Source of the DNA: Terrisporobacter mayombei
GTDB lineage: Bacteria; Bacillota; Clostridia; Peptostreptococcales; Peptostreptococcaceae
Direction: 5' to 3'
Length of the DNA stretch: 64,000 nucleotides
NCBI RefSeq assembly: GCF_014333445.1
Contig: NZ_JACRYU010000016.1
Location: 1 to 64,000, forward strand
Of the stretch, positions 24,043-32,865 are shown one piece after another. Within the stretch, counting starts at the first letter, position 1. Every line of letters starts with the position of its first letter. A program made the translations under genes and the position numbers. The notes under the pieces were generated by a model. The model was given only the letters and a program-made list of their open reading frames with translations, ran no database searches and was not told the DNA's origin.

Positions 24043-24087
24043 ATAAGTTAGCATTTAGATAATACATCTAGATGCTAACTTATTTTT
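24043..24087 (+). terminator. Intrinsic terminator
   Basis: A long stem with ATAAGTTAGCATTTAGA and TCTAGATGCTAACTTAT arms (24043-24059, 24067-24082) is followed by TTTTTATTTT. Confidence 0.85.
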
Positions 24088-24172
24088 ATTTTATATGATT
24101 GAAAAAGATTAAAAATATAATATTTTAGAAAATTTATATCAAATCTTTTATTATAAAAAATATTAAAAAACA

Positions 24173-24202
24173 TTAAAACTTTTTATACTATATATACGAA
24201 TA
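24173..24202 (+). promoter_or_regulatory. Predicted ECF-sigma promoter (copy 1, sigma gene)
   Basis: TTAAAACT (24173-24180), 14 bp, TACGAATA (24195-24202). The same two blocks with the same spacing precede the ABC operon at 25589-25618. An AAAAC-like -35 with a CGAATA-like -10 is the usual form for ECF sigma factors. The start codon of the sigma gene is 35 bp downstream, so the factor probably drives itself. Confidence 0.75.
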
Positions 24203-24236
24203 TATAAAAGTAGAAAATAAACGATGAGGGTAAGTA

Positions 24237-24782
24237 ATGGACAAAGATTTAAGACTTATTAAGAAAATTAAAAAACGAAATAGTAGAAATGCAGCAGACG
24301 AGTTAATTTCTAATTACTATAAGGAAATATATGTTTATGTATTTAAACAAACATCAGATAAAGAGACTTCTATGGACTTAACACAAGAGATTTTTATAAG
24401 TATGTTGAAAAGTCTACATAGCTTTGATGAAAATAAATCATCTTTTAGAACTTGGCTATATAGAATATCTACCAATAAAGTAGTGGATTATTTTAGATCT
24501 AAGAATTATAAATATACAACTTTAGTAGAAACGATAGAAGATAGAAAAATAGAAGATACTACAGATTTTACAGTTAATTTAGAACATAAAGAAGATGTAG
24601 AAAAAATACAAGTAATAGTAAATAAACTAAGCAGTGAATATCAAGAAATATTTAGATTAAAGATTTTTTTAGAAGCAACTTTCTTGGAAATTTCCAAAAT
24701 ATTAGAGCTTAGTGAATCAACCGTTAAAACTAAATATTATTCGATTATCAAGAAAATTAAAAAAGAATTTAATGAAGTTTAA
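24237..24782 (+). CDS. ECF-type RNA polymerase sigma factor
   Basis: A 181-residue protein. Region 2 is at about residues 22-90 (DELISNYYKEIYVYVFKQT, MDLTQEIFISMLKSLHSFDE, FRTWLYRISTNKVVDYFRS) and region 4 at about 120-178 (LSSEYQEIFRLKIFLEATFLEISKILELSESTVKTKYYSI). It lacks region 3, as ECF factors do. The next gene, 10 bp on, encodes a membrane protein that could hold it inactive, followed by an ABC transporter with a matching promoter. The layout resembles envelope-stress or antimicrobial-peptide response loci. The signal is unknown. Confidence 0.92.
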   Translation: MDKDLRLIKKIKKRNSRNAADELISNYYKEIYVYVFKQTSDKETSMDLTQEIFISMLKSLHSFDENKSSFRTWLYRISTNKVVDYFRSKNYKYTTLVETIEDRKIEDTTDFTVNLEHKEDVEKIQVIVNKLSSEYQEIFRLKIFLEATFLEISKILELSESTVKTKYYSIIKKIKKEFNEV

Positions 24783-24792
24783 GGAGGCTAAA

Positions 24793-25551
24793 ATGGAAAA
24801 ATTTAATACAGATATGCCCAATGATTTAGAAATAAAAAAACAAGTTAATTTAATTTTAGATAAAGTGTTAGAAAATAAGAAATCATTTTATTTATATATG
24901 AAGGAAATGTATAAAAATATAGGTTTTAAAAATTTATTTCATGATTCATCAGAACTTATATTTATAGGAGTGCTATTCATTTCAATTGTAGTTTTTGGAA
25001 TTATATCTATAAGAAGTGACTATATGATATCAAAAGAAAAAATATATATGTTTATATTTATAATTTCACCTCTATATTACTTATTAACAAATGTATTTTC
25101 ACTAATTAATGTAAAGGAAAATAATACTTATGATATTGAGATGATTTGTAAATATAATGTGTATCAAGTAGCAGCACTTAGAATGTTAGTGTTTAGTGTG
25201 ATTTCCATTCTTTCAAGCATGGTATTTGTATTAGGATTATATAATCAAATAAATTTATTTAGGGGGATTATGATTTCTATTACTTCTATATTTTTATTTT
25301 CAGCATTATTTTTATACTCAATGACGAAAATAAAATATTATGCAGCAAGATATATAGTCATAGTAGGTTGGATCATAGGAAATGGTGCTTTACTTAGATT
25401 AAGCTCTAATCAATATTTTGAAATTTTACAATCGCTACCTTTAGTTGTATATGCCTTGGTAACTATAATATCAGCATTTATTTATTTTAAAAATATAAAA
25501 ATATTATCTAATTATAATAAACCAGTAAAATTGGATTTTAGTCGTATGTAG
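24793..25551 (+). CDS. Membrane protein, candidate anti-sigma factor
   Basis: This gene has 252 residues from ATG 24793, which follows AAGGAGGC; the open frame reaches further left into the sigma gene but that part is not needed. About 60 cytoplasmic N-terminal residues (MEKFNTDMPNDLEIKKQVNLILDKVLENK) precede six hydrophobic segments. I find no zinc-binding HxxxCxxC motif, so it is not a ZAS-type anti-sigma factor. The position directly after an ECF sigma gene, the soluble N-terminus and the membrane body make it a candidate regulator. The alternative is an ABC-associated membrane subunit. Confidence 0.65.
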   Translation: MEKFNTDMPNDLEIKKQVNLILDKVLENKKSFYLYMKEMYKNIGFKNLFHDSSELIFIGVLFISIVVFGIISIRSDYMISKEKIYMFIFIISPLYYLLTNVFSLINVKENNTYDIEMICKYNVYQVAALRMLVFSVISILSSMVFVLGLYNQINLFRGIMISITSIFLFSALFLYSMTKIKYYAARYIVIVGWIIGNGALLRLSSNQYFEILQSLPLVVYALVTIISAFIYFKNIKILSNYNKPVKLDFSRM

Positions 25552-25588
25552 AGAAAAAATTATATTAATTAAAAAAATAAATAAAAAT

Positions 25589-25618
25589 TTAAAACTATTT
25601 AAAAAGTAAATACGAATA
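25589..25618 (+). promoter_or_regulatory. Predicted ECF-sigma promoter (copy 2, ABC operon)
   Basis: TTAAAACT (25589-25596), 14 bp, TACGAATA (25611-25618), identical in both blocks and spacing to the element before the sigma gene. It lies 60 bp before the ABC ATPase start. Confidence 0.75.
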
Positions 25619-25677
25619 AATATAGGAACAATTTAATTGCAATTAAATATATACTTACAAAATAATGGAGGAAATTC

Positions 25678-26550
25678 ATGTTAACAATAAAAAACATAAG
25701 CAAAAATTATGGAGATTTTTGTGCTTTAAAAAATATAAATATGGAATTTGAAAATGGAGTCTACGGTCTTCTTGCGCCAAATGGAGCTGGCAAAACGACT
25801 CTAATAAAAATGATAGCCACATTAATTTTTCCAACTAAAGGAGAAATCCTTTATAAGGGCGAGAATATAATCACTATGGACGATAGATATAGAGAAATAC
25901 TTGGATATTTACCACAAGATTTTGGATATTATAAAAATTATTCTCCTAATAAATTCTTAATGTATTTAGCTGCATTAAAAGGTATAGAAAAAACTGTGGC
26001 TAAGGAAAAAATAAAGAATCTACTAAAATTAGTGGCTTTAGAAGATGTGGCTGATAAAAAAATGAAGAAATTTTCAGGAGGAATGTTACAAAGGGTAGGA
26101 ATAGCACAAGCTCTTTTAAATGATCCTAAGATATTAATTTTAGATGAACCAACAGCAGGTCTAGATCCTAAGGAAAGAGTTAGATTTAGAAACTTATTAA
26201 GTGAATTATCTAGAGATAGAATAATAATAGTATCTACGCATATAGTTTCGGATATAGAATTTATATCAAATGAAGTAGTAATGATAAAGGATAAGGAGTT
26301 ACTTTATAAAGATAACATAGAAAATATTTGTGAAAAAATACATGGTAAAGTATTTGAAACAGAAGTAGAAAATAAAGAATTAATAGATTTTAGGAAAAAA
26401 TACTTATCACTATCAGAAAAACAAGAACATGGAAAAGTCAAAGTGAGATTTATTTGTGAAGGTGAGTATGATAAAAATTGGAATTTAGTATATCCAAGTT
26501 TAGAAGATGTATTTTTATATGAATATAAAGATGAAGTAGTAGAGGTTTAA
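25678..26550 (+). CDS. ABC transporter ATP-binding protein
   Basis: A 290-residue ATPase. Walker A is APNGAGKTT (about 34-42; the usual first Gly is Ala), the Q-loop is YLPQDFGYY, the signature FSGGMLQRVG, Walker B ILILDEPTAGLDP, and the switch His lies in STHIVSDIE. The last 70 residues are a short accessory domain common in exporters of the CcmA/YhcG/bacitracin type. It energises the two permeases encoded next and probably exports or clears a membrane-active compound. Expression is likely driven by the ECF promoter at 25589. Confidence 0.93.
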   Translation: MLTIKNISKNYGDFCALKNINMEFENGVYGLLAPNGAGKTTLIKMIATLIFPTKGEILYKGENIITMDDRYREILGYLPQDFGYYKNYSPNKFLMYLAALKGIEKTVAKEKIKNLLKLVALEDVADKKMKKFSGGMLQRVGIAQALLNDPKILILDEPTAGLDPKERVRFRNLLSELSRDRIIIVSTHIVSDIEFISNEVVMIKDKELLYKDNIENICEKIHGKVFETEVENKELIDFRKKYLSLSEKQEHGKVKVRFICEGEYDKNWNLVYPSLEDVFLYEYKDEVVEV

Positions 26551-26553
26551 TTT

Positions 26554-27825
26554 ATGAATATAAAAGTACATGAAATCAAGAAAATTATATCTTCTCCTGT
26601 AATTATTGGACTAACTGTAGTTTTTCTTTTATTCAATATAATTACTATAAATCAAAATAAATATCTTCAAAGTGATATAAAAATAATAAGTAATATGATT
26701 TCAGAGTTTGGATATGAAATAGACAATGAAATGATAAATAATATGAAGGCTAAGTATAAAGATAGTTTGAAGGAGTTAAATAAGATAACTAAGGAAAAGG
26801 TAAATAAAACATATAAAAGTGTAAGTGAATTTATGGCTAGTGATGAATACTACTCTAATAACTATGAAGATGGAGTTTTTACAAAAGATGAATTAGAGTT
26901 TTTTTCTCAAGTTGCTTTATTAGACTTATATTCAAATCAAAGTGTGGGTTTAGTTCAGTCTTATGAAGATATAAATATTATGGAAATGGGAGAAAGGGCA
27001 ATAGAAGCTTATGGATTAAGCGGAAGTGCTGCTAAACTAGCGAAAGAAAATTATAAAGAGTTAGCAAATAGATTTGAAGAGATAAAGGAGAATAAAGAAC
27101 ATAAAAATTTATTTTTTTTAGGACAAACATATAGAATGCATTCCTTATTATTTAGAGATATCTTCTCAAAATGTATTTATGAAATCATGATATTAGTAGT
27201 TCTTATAACTGCTTATTTAATTAATTTTGAATTTGATAATAAAACTAATTTATTAGTTTATTCTACAAAAAGAGGAAGAAAAAATATAAAAGATAAGTTT
27301 ACAGTATGCATGCTTGCATCATTGATAGTAAGTAGTCTAATTGTAGGAATTACATTATCTTATTACTTTACTATGTTTGATTATAGTGAAGTTTTAAATG
27401 TACCAATAACCACAGCTTTTAATTGGGAGTATAATACGCCTTATATAAGTTGGTTTAATAATACTTTTATAGAACACTTAATACTAAGTGTATTAATAGT
27501 AATAATGTGTGCTGTAATGTTTATATCAATTTCATTTATAATTTGTAGCTTAATAAAAAATAGTTATTTAGTGTTTTTTATATTCTTTATAATATTTGGA
27601 ATAAGTCTGATGATACCATCACTAGTAAGTAAGAGCTCACCGCTTTTAATATATTCTCATTATAATATATTTCAATTAATATGTAATCCGCACATGTGGT
27701 TTATGAATATGGGACCTGTAATGTTTAAGAATTATGAGCTTATTACGATAGTTATTAATGGTATGGTTATTATTTTAGGAAGTATATTTACTATAAGCAA
27801 ATTTAAAAAGGAAGATATAAATTAA
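26554..27825 (+). CDS. ABC transporter permease 1
   Basis: A 423-residue membrane protein: one N-terminal transmembrane helix (about 12-30), an extracytoplasmic charged domain of about 170 residues, then five or six C-terminal helices. NKTNLLVYSTKRGRKNIKDK lies at the cytoplasmic face after the first helix of the bundle. This ABC-2 layout with a large outer domain is shared by the next gene, and both carry the YSTKxGRK element, so the two permeases probably form a heterodimer. It starts 3 bp after the ATPase stop codon. Confidence 0.85.
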   Translation: MNIKVHEIKKIISSPVIIGLTVVFLLFNIITINQNKYLQSDIKIISNMISEFGYEIDNEMINNMKAKYKDSLKELNKITKEKVNKTYKSVSEFMASDEYYSNNYEDGVFTKDELEFFSQVALLDLYSNQSVGLVQSYEDINIMEMGERAIEAYGLSGSAAKLAKENYKELANRFEEIKENKEHKNLFFLGQTYRMHSLLFRDIFSKCIYEIMILVVLITAYLINFEFDNKTNLLVYSTKRGRKNIKDKFTVCMLASLIVSSLIVGITLSYYFTMFDYSEVLNVPITTAFNWEYNTPYISWFNNTFIEHLILSVLIVIMCAVMFISISFIICSLIKNSYLVFFIFFIIFGISLMIPSLVSKSSPLLIYSHYNIFQLICNPHMWFMNMGPVMFKNYELITIVINGMVIILGSIFTISKFKKEDIN

Positions 27826-27835
27826 GGGAGAGATT

Positions 27836-28981
27836 ATGAACATAATTAAAAATGAGATAAAAAAGATATTTAATCCAATAAATATGATTGTAGCGACTTT
27901 AATAACAATTATAATATGGTTTTTATTTATAAGCTTTAATATAGAGCATTTTCCAAATGGATCTAATATTTATGACTATGATACTAGCGTATATATGCTA
28001 AAAAATTACGGAACATCTATGGATGAAGAAGAGTTTAAAGATTTTAAGCAATATAGGAAAGAAAAAATAAAAGAAGCTAATAAATATTTATTAAGTGATG
28101 AGGAGTTTGCAAAAGAAAATATTAATAGCTATGAAGATTATATAAACATCAGGAGTAAAATGGGATATAATCAAAAAGCAGATGAATTGATAGAGAAAGT
28201 AATGTTTGAAGATAATGTAGAAGTATTCTGGGAGTTACAAAGTTTAGACAATCTCATAGAAAGCTATGAAGATAAGGAGTTTTCGATAAGCTCAAACTAT
28301 GAAGAGGAAAGCCCAGCTCAGAAAGCCAGACATGAAGAAATTAAAGATAGCAATGGATTTAATTCTCCTTTAAATTTTATGATATTTGGAAATTACAATA
28401 GTTTAATATTTGGAATAAATTTATTAGTCTTAATATGTGTTCCTATTTTAATATGTCCTATTTTTATCAATGATAATAAAAATAAAGTGAATTATATTCA
28501 GTATAGTACAAAGACAGGAAGAAAACTCTTTAGCAAAAAAGTGATTGCAAGTTTAATATCAGCTATACTTATAACTACAATACACTTAGGTATTTTGTTT
28601 ACAGTATATAAATCTAATAATACCTATATGTTCTGGGATTGTAGTATAAGTTCATTTATAAATTGGATGTTATCTTGGTATGATATGACATTTGGGCAAT
28701 ATATAATTCTGTCGGTGATTTTAACTTATATTGTATCAATTATTACATCTATTGTGACAATTTGTGTATCATCTAGAACAAGTACATATATAAGTGCAAT
28801 AGGTATTCAAATACCAATATTATTTATATTTGGATATTGGTTAAAAGCTATTGGGATGGATTATTTAACTACTACTTATTATCCTAAGTATACATTGCAC
28901 ATAATATATGGATTATTAATCTTAATTTCATCAGTTATGCTTATTAGAAGAATTAAAAGAGAGAGAGTATCAGATATATAA
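27836..28981 (+). CDS. ABC transporter permease 2
   Basis: This 381-residue paralogue of the preceding permease has the same order: helix at about 15-33, outer domain of about 150 residues, and C-terminal helices. NKVNYIQYSTKTGRKLFSKK corresponds to the YSTKRGRK element of its neighbour. The GGGAGA ribosome site overlaps the end of the previous gene. A strong terminator directly after it ends the operon. Confidence 0.83.
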   Translation: MNIIKNEIKKIFNPINMIVATLITIIIWFLFISFNIEHFPNGSNIYDYDTSVYMLKNYGTSMDEEEFKDFKQYRKEKIKEANKYLLSDEEFAKENINSYEDYINIRSKMGYNQKADELIEKVMFEDNVEVFWELQSLDNLIESYEDKEFSISSNYEEESPAQKARHEEIKDSNGFNSPLNFMIFGNYNSLIFGINLLVLICVPILICPIFINDNKNKVNYIQYSTKTGRKLFSKKVIASLISAILITTIHLGILFTVYKSNNTYMFWDCSISSFINWMLSWYDMTFGQYIILSVILTYIVSIITSIVTICVSSRTSTYISAIGIQIPILFIFGYWLKAIGMDYLTTTYYPKYTLHIIYGLLILISSVMLIRRIKRERVSDI

Positions 28982-28985
28982 AGTC

Positions 28986-29031
28986 AAAAGCTATATACTT
29001 AGACGAAGAATGTCCAAGTGTATAGCTTTTT
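28986..29031 (+). terminator. Intrinsic terminator of the ABC operon
   Basis: AAAAGCTATATACTTAGAC and GTCCAAGTGTATAGCTTTT pair over 19 bp with one mismatch-level change, then TTTC. Confidence 0.85.
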
Positions 29032-29122
29032 CATGTTAAGAAATTTTAGAGTAAATATTATTGTGAAAATTGAAAAATTTAATAAGGTAACAGCAAATAC
29101 TTATATTTTATATAAATTGTAT

Positions 29123-29181
29123 TGATACGATTTGTATTTATATAGAAAAATATTAAGAATTATTGTGATACAATTTGTATT
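29123..29181 (+). promoter_or_regulatory. Direct repeat before pdxS, possible regulator sites
   Basis: TGATACGATTTGTATT (29123-29138) and TGATACAATTTGTATT (29166-29181) differ at one base and are 43 bp apart, about four helical turns. Each contains an imperfect dyad GATAC-N5-GTATT. Two same-face sites of this kind would suit a dimeric or tetrameric regulator such as a MocR/PdxR protein. Confidence 0.55.
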
Positions 29182-29225
29182 GTACTACTATTTATTTATA
29201 AAATAAAAATATTAGGGGGTACAAT

Positions 29226-30101
29226 ATGAGTAGAGAAGTATTAAATAAAAATTTAGCACAAATGTTAAAGGGTGGAGTAATAATGGATGTAACAAATCCT
29301 AAAGAAGCACTAATTGCACAAAATGCGGGGGCTTGTGCAGTAATGGCATTGGAAAGAGTTCCATCAGATATAAGAAAACAAGGTGGAGTGGCAAGAATGT
29401 CAGATCCTAAAATGATAAAAGAAATACAAGAAGCTGTAAGTATACCAGTTATGGCAAAAGTTAGAATAGGTCATTTTGTAGAAGCACAAATTCTTGAAGC
29501 ATTAGAAATAGATTTCATAGACGAAAGTGAAGTATTAACACCAGCAGATAATTTATATCACATAGATAAGTCAAATTTTGAAGTACCTTTTGTATGTGGT
29601 GCAAGAAATTTAGGAGAAGCATTAAGAAGAATTGGTGAAGGTGCTGCTATGATAAGAACTAAAGGTGAAGCTGGAACAGGCGATGTTGTAGAAGCAGTAA
29701 AACATATGAGAACTGTTACATCACAAATAAGAACTATTGTATCAATGGGAGAAGAAGAGCTTATGAACGCAGCTAAAGAAATGGGAGCTCCTTTTGATTT
29801 AGTTAAATATGTCCATGAAAATGGAAAACTTCCAGTGGTAAACTTTGCGGCAGGAGGAATAGCAACACCAGCGGATGCAGCTTTGATGATGCAATTAGGA
29901 TGTGATGGCGTATTTGTAGGTTCTGGAATATTTAAATCAGATAACCCTGAAAAGAGAGCTGAAGCTATAGTAAAAGCAGTTACTAACTATAATAATCCTA
30001 AAGTTTTAGCTGAAATATCAGAAGATTTAGGAGAGGCTATGAGTGGAGTAGCGGTAAGTTCTTTACAAAATGAAGAGTTATTAGCATCAAGAGGGTGGTA
30101 A
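29226..30101 (+). CDS. pdxS: Pyridoxal 5'-phosphate synthase subunit PdxS
   Basis: A 291-residue (beta/alpha)8 enzyme. [38 protein letters not shown] (catalytic Lys), [13 protein letters not shown] and [20 protein letters not shown] are all standard PdxS segments. It makes PLP from ribose 5-phosphate, glyceraldehyde 3-phosphate and ammonia supplied by PdxT, with twelve PdxS forming the core of the complex. The start follows TTAGGGGGTAC. pdxT begins two bases after the stop codon. Confidence 0.97.
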   Translation: MSREVLNKNLAQMLKGGVIMDVTNPKEALIAQNAGACAVMALERVPSDIRKQGGVARMSDPKMIKEIQEAVSIPVMAKVRIGHFVEAQILEALEIDFIDESEVLTPADNLYHIDKSNFEVPFVCGARNLGEALRRIGEGAAMIRTKGEAGTGDVVEAVKHMRTVTSQIRTIVSMGEEELMNAAKEMGAPFDLVKYVHENGKLPVVNFAAGGIATPADAALMMQLGCDGVFVGSGIFKSDNPEKRAEAIVKAVTNYNNPKVLAEISEDLGEAMSGVAVSSLQNEELLASRGW

Positions 30102-30102
30102 T

Positions 30103-30684
30103 ATGAAAATAGGTGTATTAGCCATGCAAGGTGCTTATAGAGAACATATAAGTATGCTAAAAGATTTAGATGTTAACGCCATAGAGATAAGAAATAAAGA
30201 AGATTTGACAGGTATAGATGGATTAATAATTCCTGGCGGTGAAAGTACTACTATGGGAAAGTTAATTAGGGCATTAGACTTGTATAATGATTTAAAAGAA
30301 ATGATAGAAGAAGGTCTGCCAGTATGGGGAACTTGTGCAGGTATGATTTTATTAGCAAAAATTATTTATAATGATGACACAAAACATTTAGCAACTATGA
30401 ATATTGAGGTAGTTAGAAATGCTTATGGAAGACAATTGGGTAGTTTTAATACAAAATCTTATGTCAAAGGAATTGGTGAAGATATAGAAATGGTATTTAT
30501 AAGAGCACCATATATTAAAAGTGTAGGAGAAGGGGTAGATGTATTATCTATTGTTGATGAAAATATAGTTGCGGCGATGGAAAAGAATATGATTGTTACA
30601 TCTTTTCATCCAGAGTTAACTAATGATAATAGAGTACATAAATATTTTATTAATATGGTTAAATCGAATATTGATAATAATTAA
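30103..30684 (+). CDS. pdxT: Pyridoxal 5'-phosphate synthase glutaminase PdxT
   Basis: A 193-residue class I glutaminase. The nucleophile Cys is in PVWGTCAGMILLAK, GGESTTMGKL is the conserved loop, and the catalytic His-Glu pair is in TSFHPEL. It releases ammonia from glutamine and channels it to PdxS. It is translationally close to pdxS and uses GAGGGTGG inside the end of pdxS as ribosome site. Confidence 0.97.
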   Translation: MKIGVLAMQGAYREHISMLKDLDVNAIEIRNKEDLTGIDGLIIPGGESTTMGKLIRALDLYNDLKEMIEEGLPVWGTCAGMILLAKIIYNDDTKHLATMNIEVVRNAYGRQLGSFNTKSYVKGIGEDIEMVFIRAPYIKSVGEGVDVLSIVDENIVAAMEKNMIVTSFHPELTNDNRVHKYFINMVKSNIDNN

Positions 30685-30721
30685 GAACAATAATTTAAAA
30701 TATAGAAGTTTAAATAATAAA

Positions 30722-30748
30722 AGTCAGCGTAACCGCTGACTTATTTTT
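30722..30748 (+). terminator. Intrinsic terminator of pdxST
   Basis: AGTCAGCG (30722-30729) and CGCTGACT (30734-30741), loop TAAC, then a T-run (TATTTTTTT). Confidence 0.92.
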
Positions 30749-30822
30749 TTATGTATAAATATGGACATATATTAAATATCTAGAGATATAATAAAATTTA
30801 TAAATTATACTTTATAGATAAT

Positions 30823-30875
30823 ATCTTCTATGCATTTTAATATTTCTACAAATAATATTAAAATACATAGAAGAT
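30823..30875. repeat. Long inverted repeat without U-run
   Basis: Two 22-nt arms (30823-30844 and 30854-30875) pair with only one G-U, around a 9-nt loop. The bases after it (TTATG) do not form a terminator tail. It sits in the untranslated region before the SH3/SGNH gene. Confidence 0.6.
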
Positions 30876-30942
30876 TTATGAAGGTTGTTGTTACATTAAT
30901 GCTTAAATGATAGAATATTAATATAAATTATAGAGTACAAAA

Positions 30943-32793
30943 ATGGGGGTGGAAATTATAGATAATAAAATAAAAAAACAAGTCTCAATCGCATTATCAG
31001 GATTATTATGTGGTAGTTCTTTAGTTACAGATGTATTCGCCTATGAATTAAATAGCACAATTGAAGATGAAGATATGACAGCTAATTTTTTAGAAAATAG
31101 AAACGTTACTAATAAAGGTATCGTTACAGCAACTTCATTAAATGTTAGAAAAGAACCATCTACTAATGCTTTAATAGTGGGATTTGTACAAAAAGGACAG
31201 ACTGTTGAAATCTTAAATAAAGAATCAAGTGGATGGTATAAAATAAAATATGGAAATGGTCATGGGTATGTTAGTGAATTATATATAAATATCTCATCAA
31301 ACTCAAATACCAATACATCACAAGAGACAACAGTGACTCATACAGGAGTGGTAAATGCAAGCTCGCTTAATGTAAGAAGTGAAGGAAGCACATCATCTTC
31401 AAAAATAGGAGCTATATCAAGGGGAACAAGAATAAACATAGTAGATAAACTAAGTAATGGATGGTATAAGATTAAATTTAATAATGGATATGGATATATA
31501 AGTGGAGACTATATAGTGAATATAGTTGAAGTAGGTTCTTCGAATAATTCAAGTTCAAATACATCACAAGCAACAACAGTGACTCATACAGGAGTGGTAA
31601 ATGCAAGCTCACTTAATGTAAGAAGTGAAGGAAGTGCATCATCTTCAAAAATAGGAGCATTATCAAGAGGAACAAAGGTAAACATAGTAGATAAACTAAG
31701 TAATGGATGGTATAAGATTAAATTTAATAATGGATATGGATATATAAGTGGAGACTATATAGTAAGTGTAGTTGAAGCAGGTTCTTCCAATAATTCAAGT
31801 TCAAATACATCACAAGCAACAACTGTGACTCATACAGGGGTGGTAAATGCAAGCTCACTTAACGTAAGAAGTGAAGCAAGTGCATCATCTTCAAAAATAG
31901 GAGCGTTATCAAGAGGAACAAAGGTAAACATAGTAGATAAACTGAGTAATGGATGGTATAAGATTAAATTTAATAATGGATATGGCTATATAAGTGGAGA
32001 TTATATATCAAATGTGGCATCATCAAATTCTTCAAATGAAACACAAGTAATAAAAACAGGTACGACAAACACTAATTCTCTTAATGTTAGGAGTGGGGCA
32101 TCTACAACTTATGAAAAGATAGGATCTCTATCAAGAGGAACTACAGTAGAGATAGTAAATATTGAATCTAATGGATGGTATAAAATTAAATATAAAGATG
32201 GATATGGATATGTAAGTAGTTCTTATATAAATATAGTAGGAGAACGAAATAACTTAAATAATTTTTTATTTATAGGTGATTCATTCACCGTAGAAATACA
32301 AAATATAATAAATTCTAAAAATAATAATGCCTATGTATATGCTAAGAGTGGAAGTAGACCATCATATTGGTTAGATAAAGTAGATTCAATGCCAAATAGT
32401 AGTAAAATTGATGGTGTATGTTTATTAATAGGAGTTAACGGAGCAAGTACATCAGCTAATAAATCAGATGTAAAAACTTTAATAAATAAGTTATCAGCCA
32501 AATATCCAGATAAAACAATCTATGTTCAAAAAGTATTTCCTGTAGGTAGGGCATTTACAGGTGCAAATCCAGCCTCATTTAATAAAAGTATAGCTAGTTT
32601 AAATAGTGTGATAGAATCTCATTGCGAAACAAAATCAAATGTGAAATTTATAGATACGACAACAGGATTTGTTGATAGTGATGGATATCTAATACATCAT
32701 AATGGAGATGGATTACATATATCTGGAAGTTATTCGAATACCTTCTATAATAATATATTAAGTGCTATTAAAATAGCTGAAAAAGGAAAATAA
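30943..32793 (+). CDS. Secreted protein with five SH3 repeats and an SGNH hydrolase domain
   Basis: 616 residues as read from ATG 30943. A signal peptide is visible (KKQVSIALSGLLCGSSLVTDVFA, cut after VFA). Five bacterial SH3 repeats follow, each with SLNVR near the start and GWYKIKxxxGxGYxS near the end; repeats 2-4 are nearly identical and recur every 246 bp. Residues about 440-616 are an SGNH hydrolase with S447 (GDSF), GVNG, and D589/H592 (GDGLH). SH3 repeats bind the cell wall, so the domain may remove acetyl groups from wall polymers. ATG 30943 has no ribosome site before it: GGGGGTGG lies inside codons 1-4, so the true start may be the non-standard ATT 30955 or ATA 30958. Confidence 0.85.
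   Translation: MGVEIIDNKIKKQVSIALSGLLCGSSLVTDVFAYELNSTIEDEDMTANFLENRNVTNKGIVTATSLNVRKEPSTNALIVGFVQKGQTVEILNKESSGWYKIKYGNGHGYVSELYINISSNSNTNTSQETTVTHTGVVNASSLNVRSEGSTSSSKIGAISRGTRINIVDKLSNGWYKIKFNNGYGYISGDYIVNIVEVGSSNNSSSNTSQATTVTHTGVVNASSLNVRSEGSASSSKIGALSRGTKVNIVDKLSNGWYKIKFNNGYGYISGDYIVSVVEAGSSNNSSSNTSQATTVTHTGVVNASSLNVRSEASASSSKIGALSRGTKVNIVDKLSNGWYKIKFNNGYGYISGDYISNVASSNSSNETQVIKTGTTNTNSLNVRSGASTTYEKIGSLSRGTTVEIVNIESNGWYKIKYKDGYGYVSSSYINIVGERNNLNNFLFIGDSFTVEIQNIINSKNNNAYVYAKSGSRPSYWLDKVDSMPNSSKIDGVCLLIGVNGASTSANKSDVKTLINKLSAKYPDKTIYVQKVFPVGRAFTGANPASFNKSIASLNSVIESHCETKSNVKFIDTTTGFVDSDGYLIHHNGDGLHISGSYSNTFYNNILSAIKIAEKGK
31331..32020 (+). repeat. Three near-identical 246-bp repeats within the SH3 region
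   Basis: The segment starting C-A/T-GTGACTCATACAGG begins at 31331, 31577 and 31823, exactly 246 bp (82 codons) apart. The copies differ by only scattered bases, including at synonymous positions, showing recent duplication or gene conversion. Confidence 0.9.
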
Positions 32794-32865
32794 ATTAGTG
32801 ATAAGATTGAATAGTTTTAAGAAAAAGTTATAAAAAAGGGAATATAAATAGAAATAATAGATAAT

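Noticed and set aside
24712-24792. Upstream extension of the six-helix membrane protein into the sigma gene
   Set aside because: The ATG at 24793 has AAGGAGGC at ideal spacing; the extension merely overlaps the conserved region 4 of the sigma factor in another frame.
31331-32020. Regular 246-bp repeats considered as a CRISPR-like or mobile array
   Set aside because: The repeats are in frame and encode SH3 domains; unit length and coding content exclude CRISPR.
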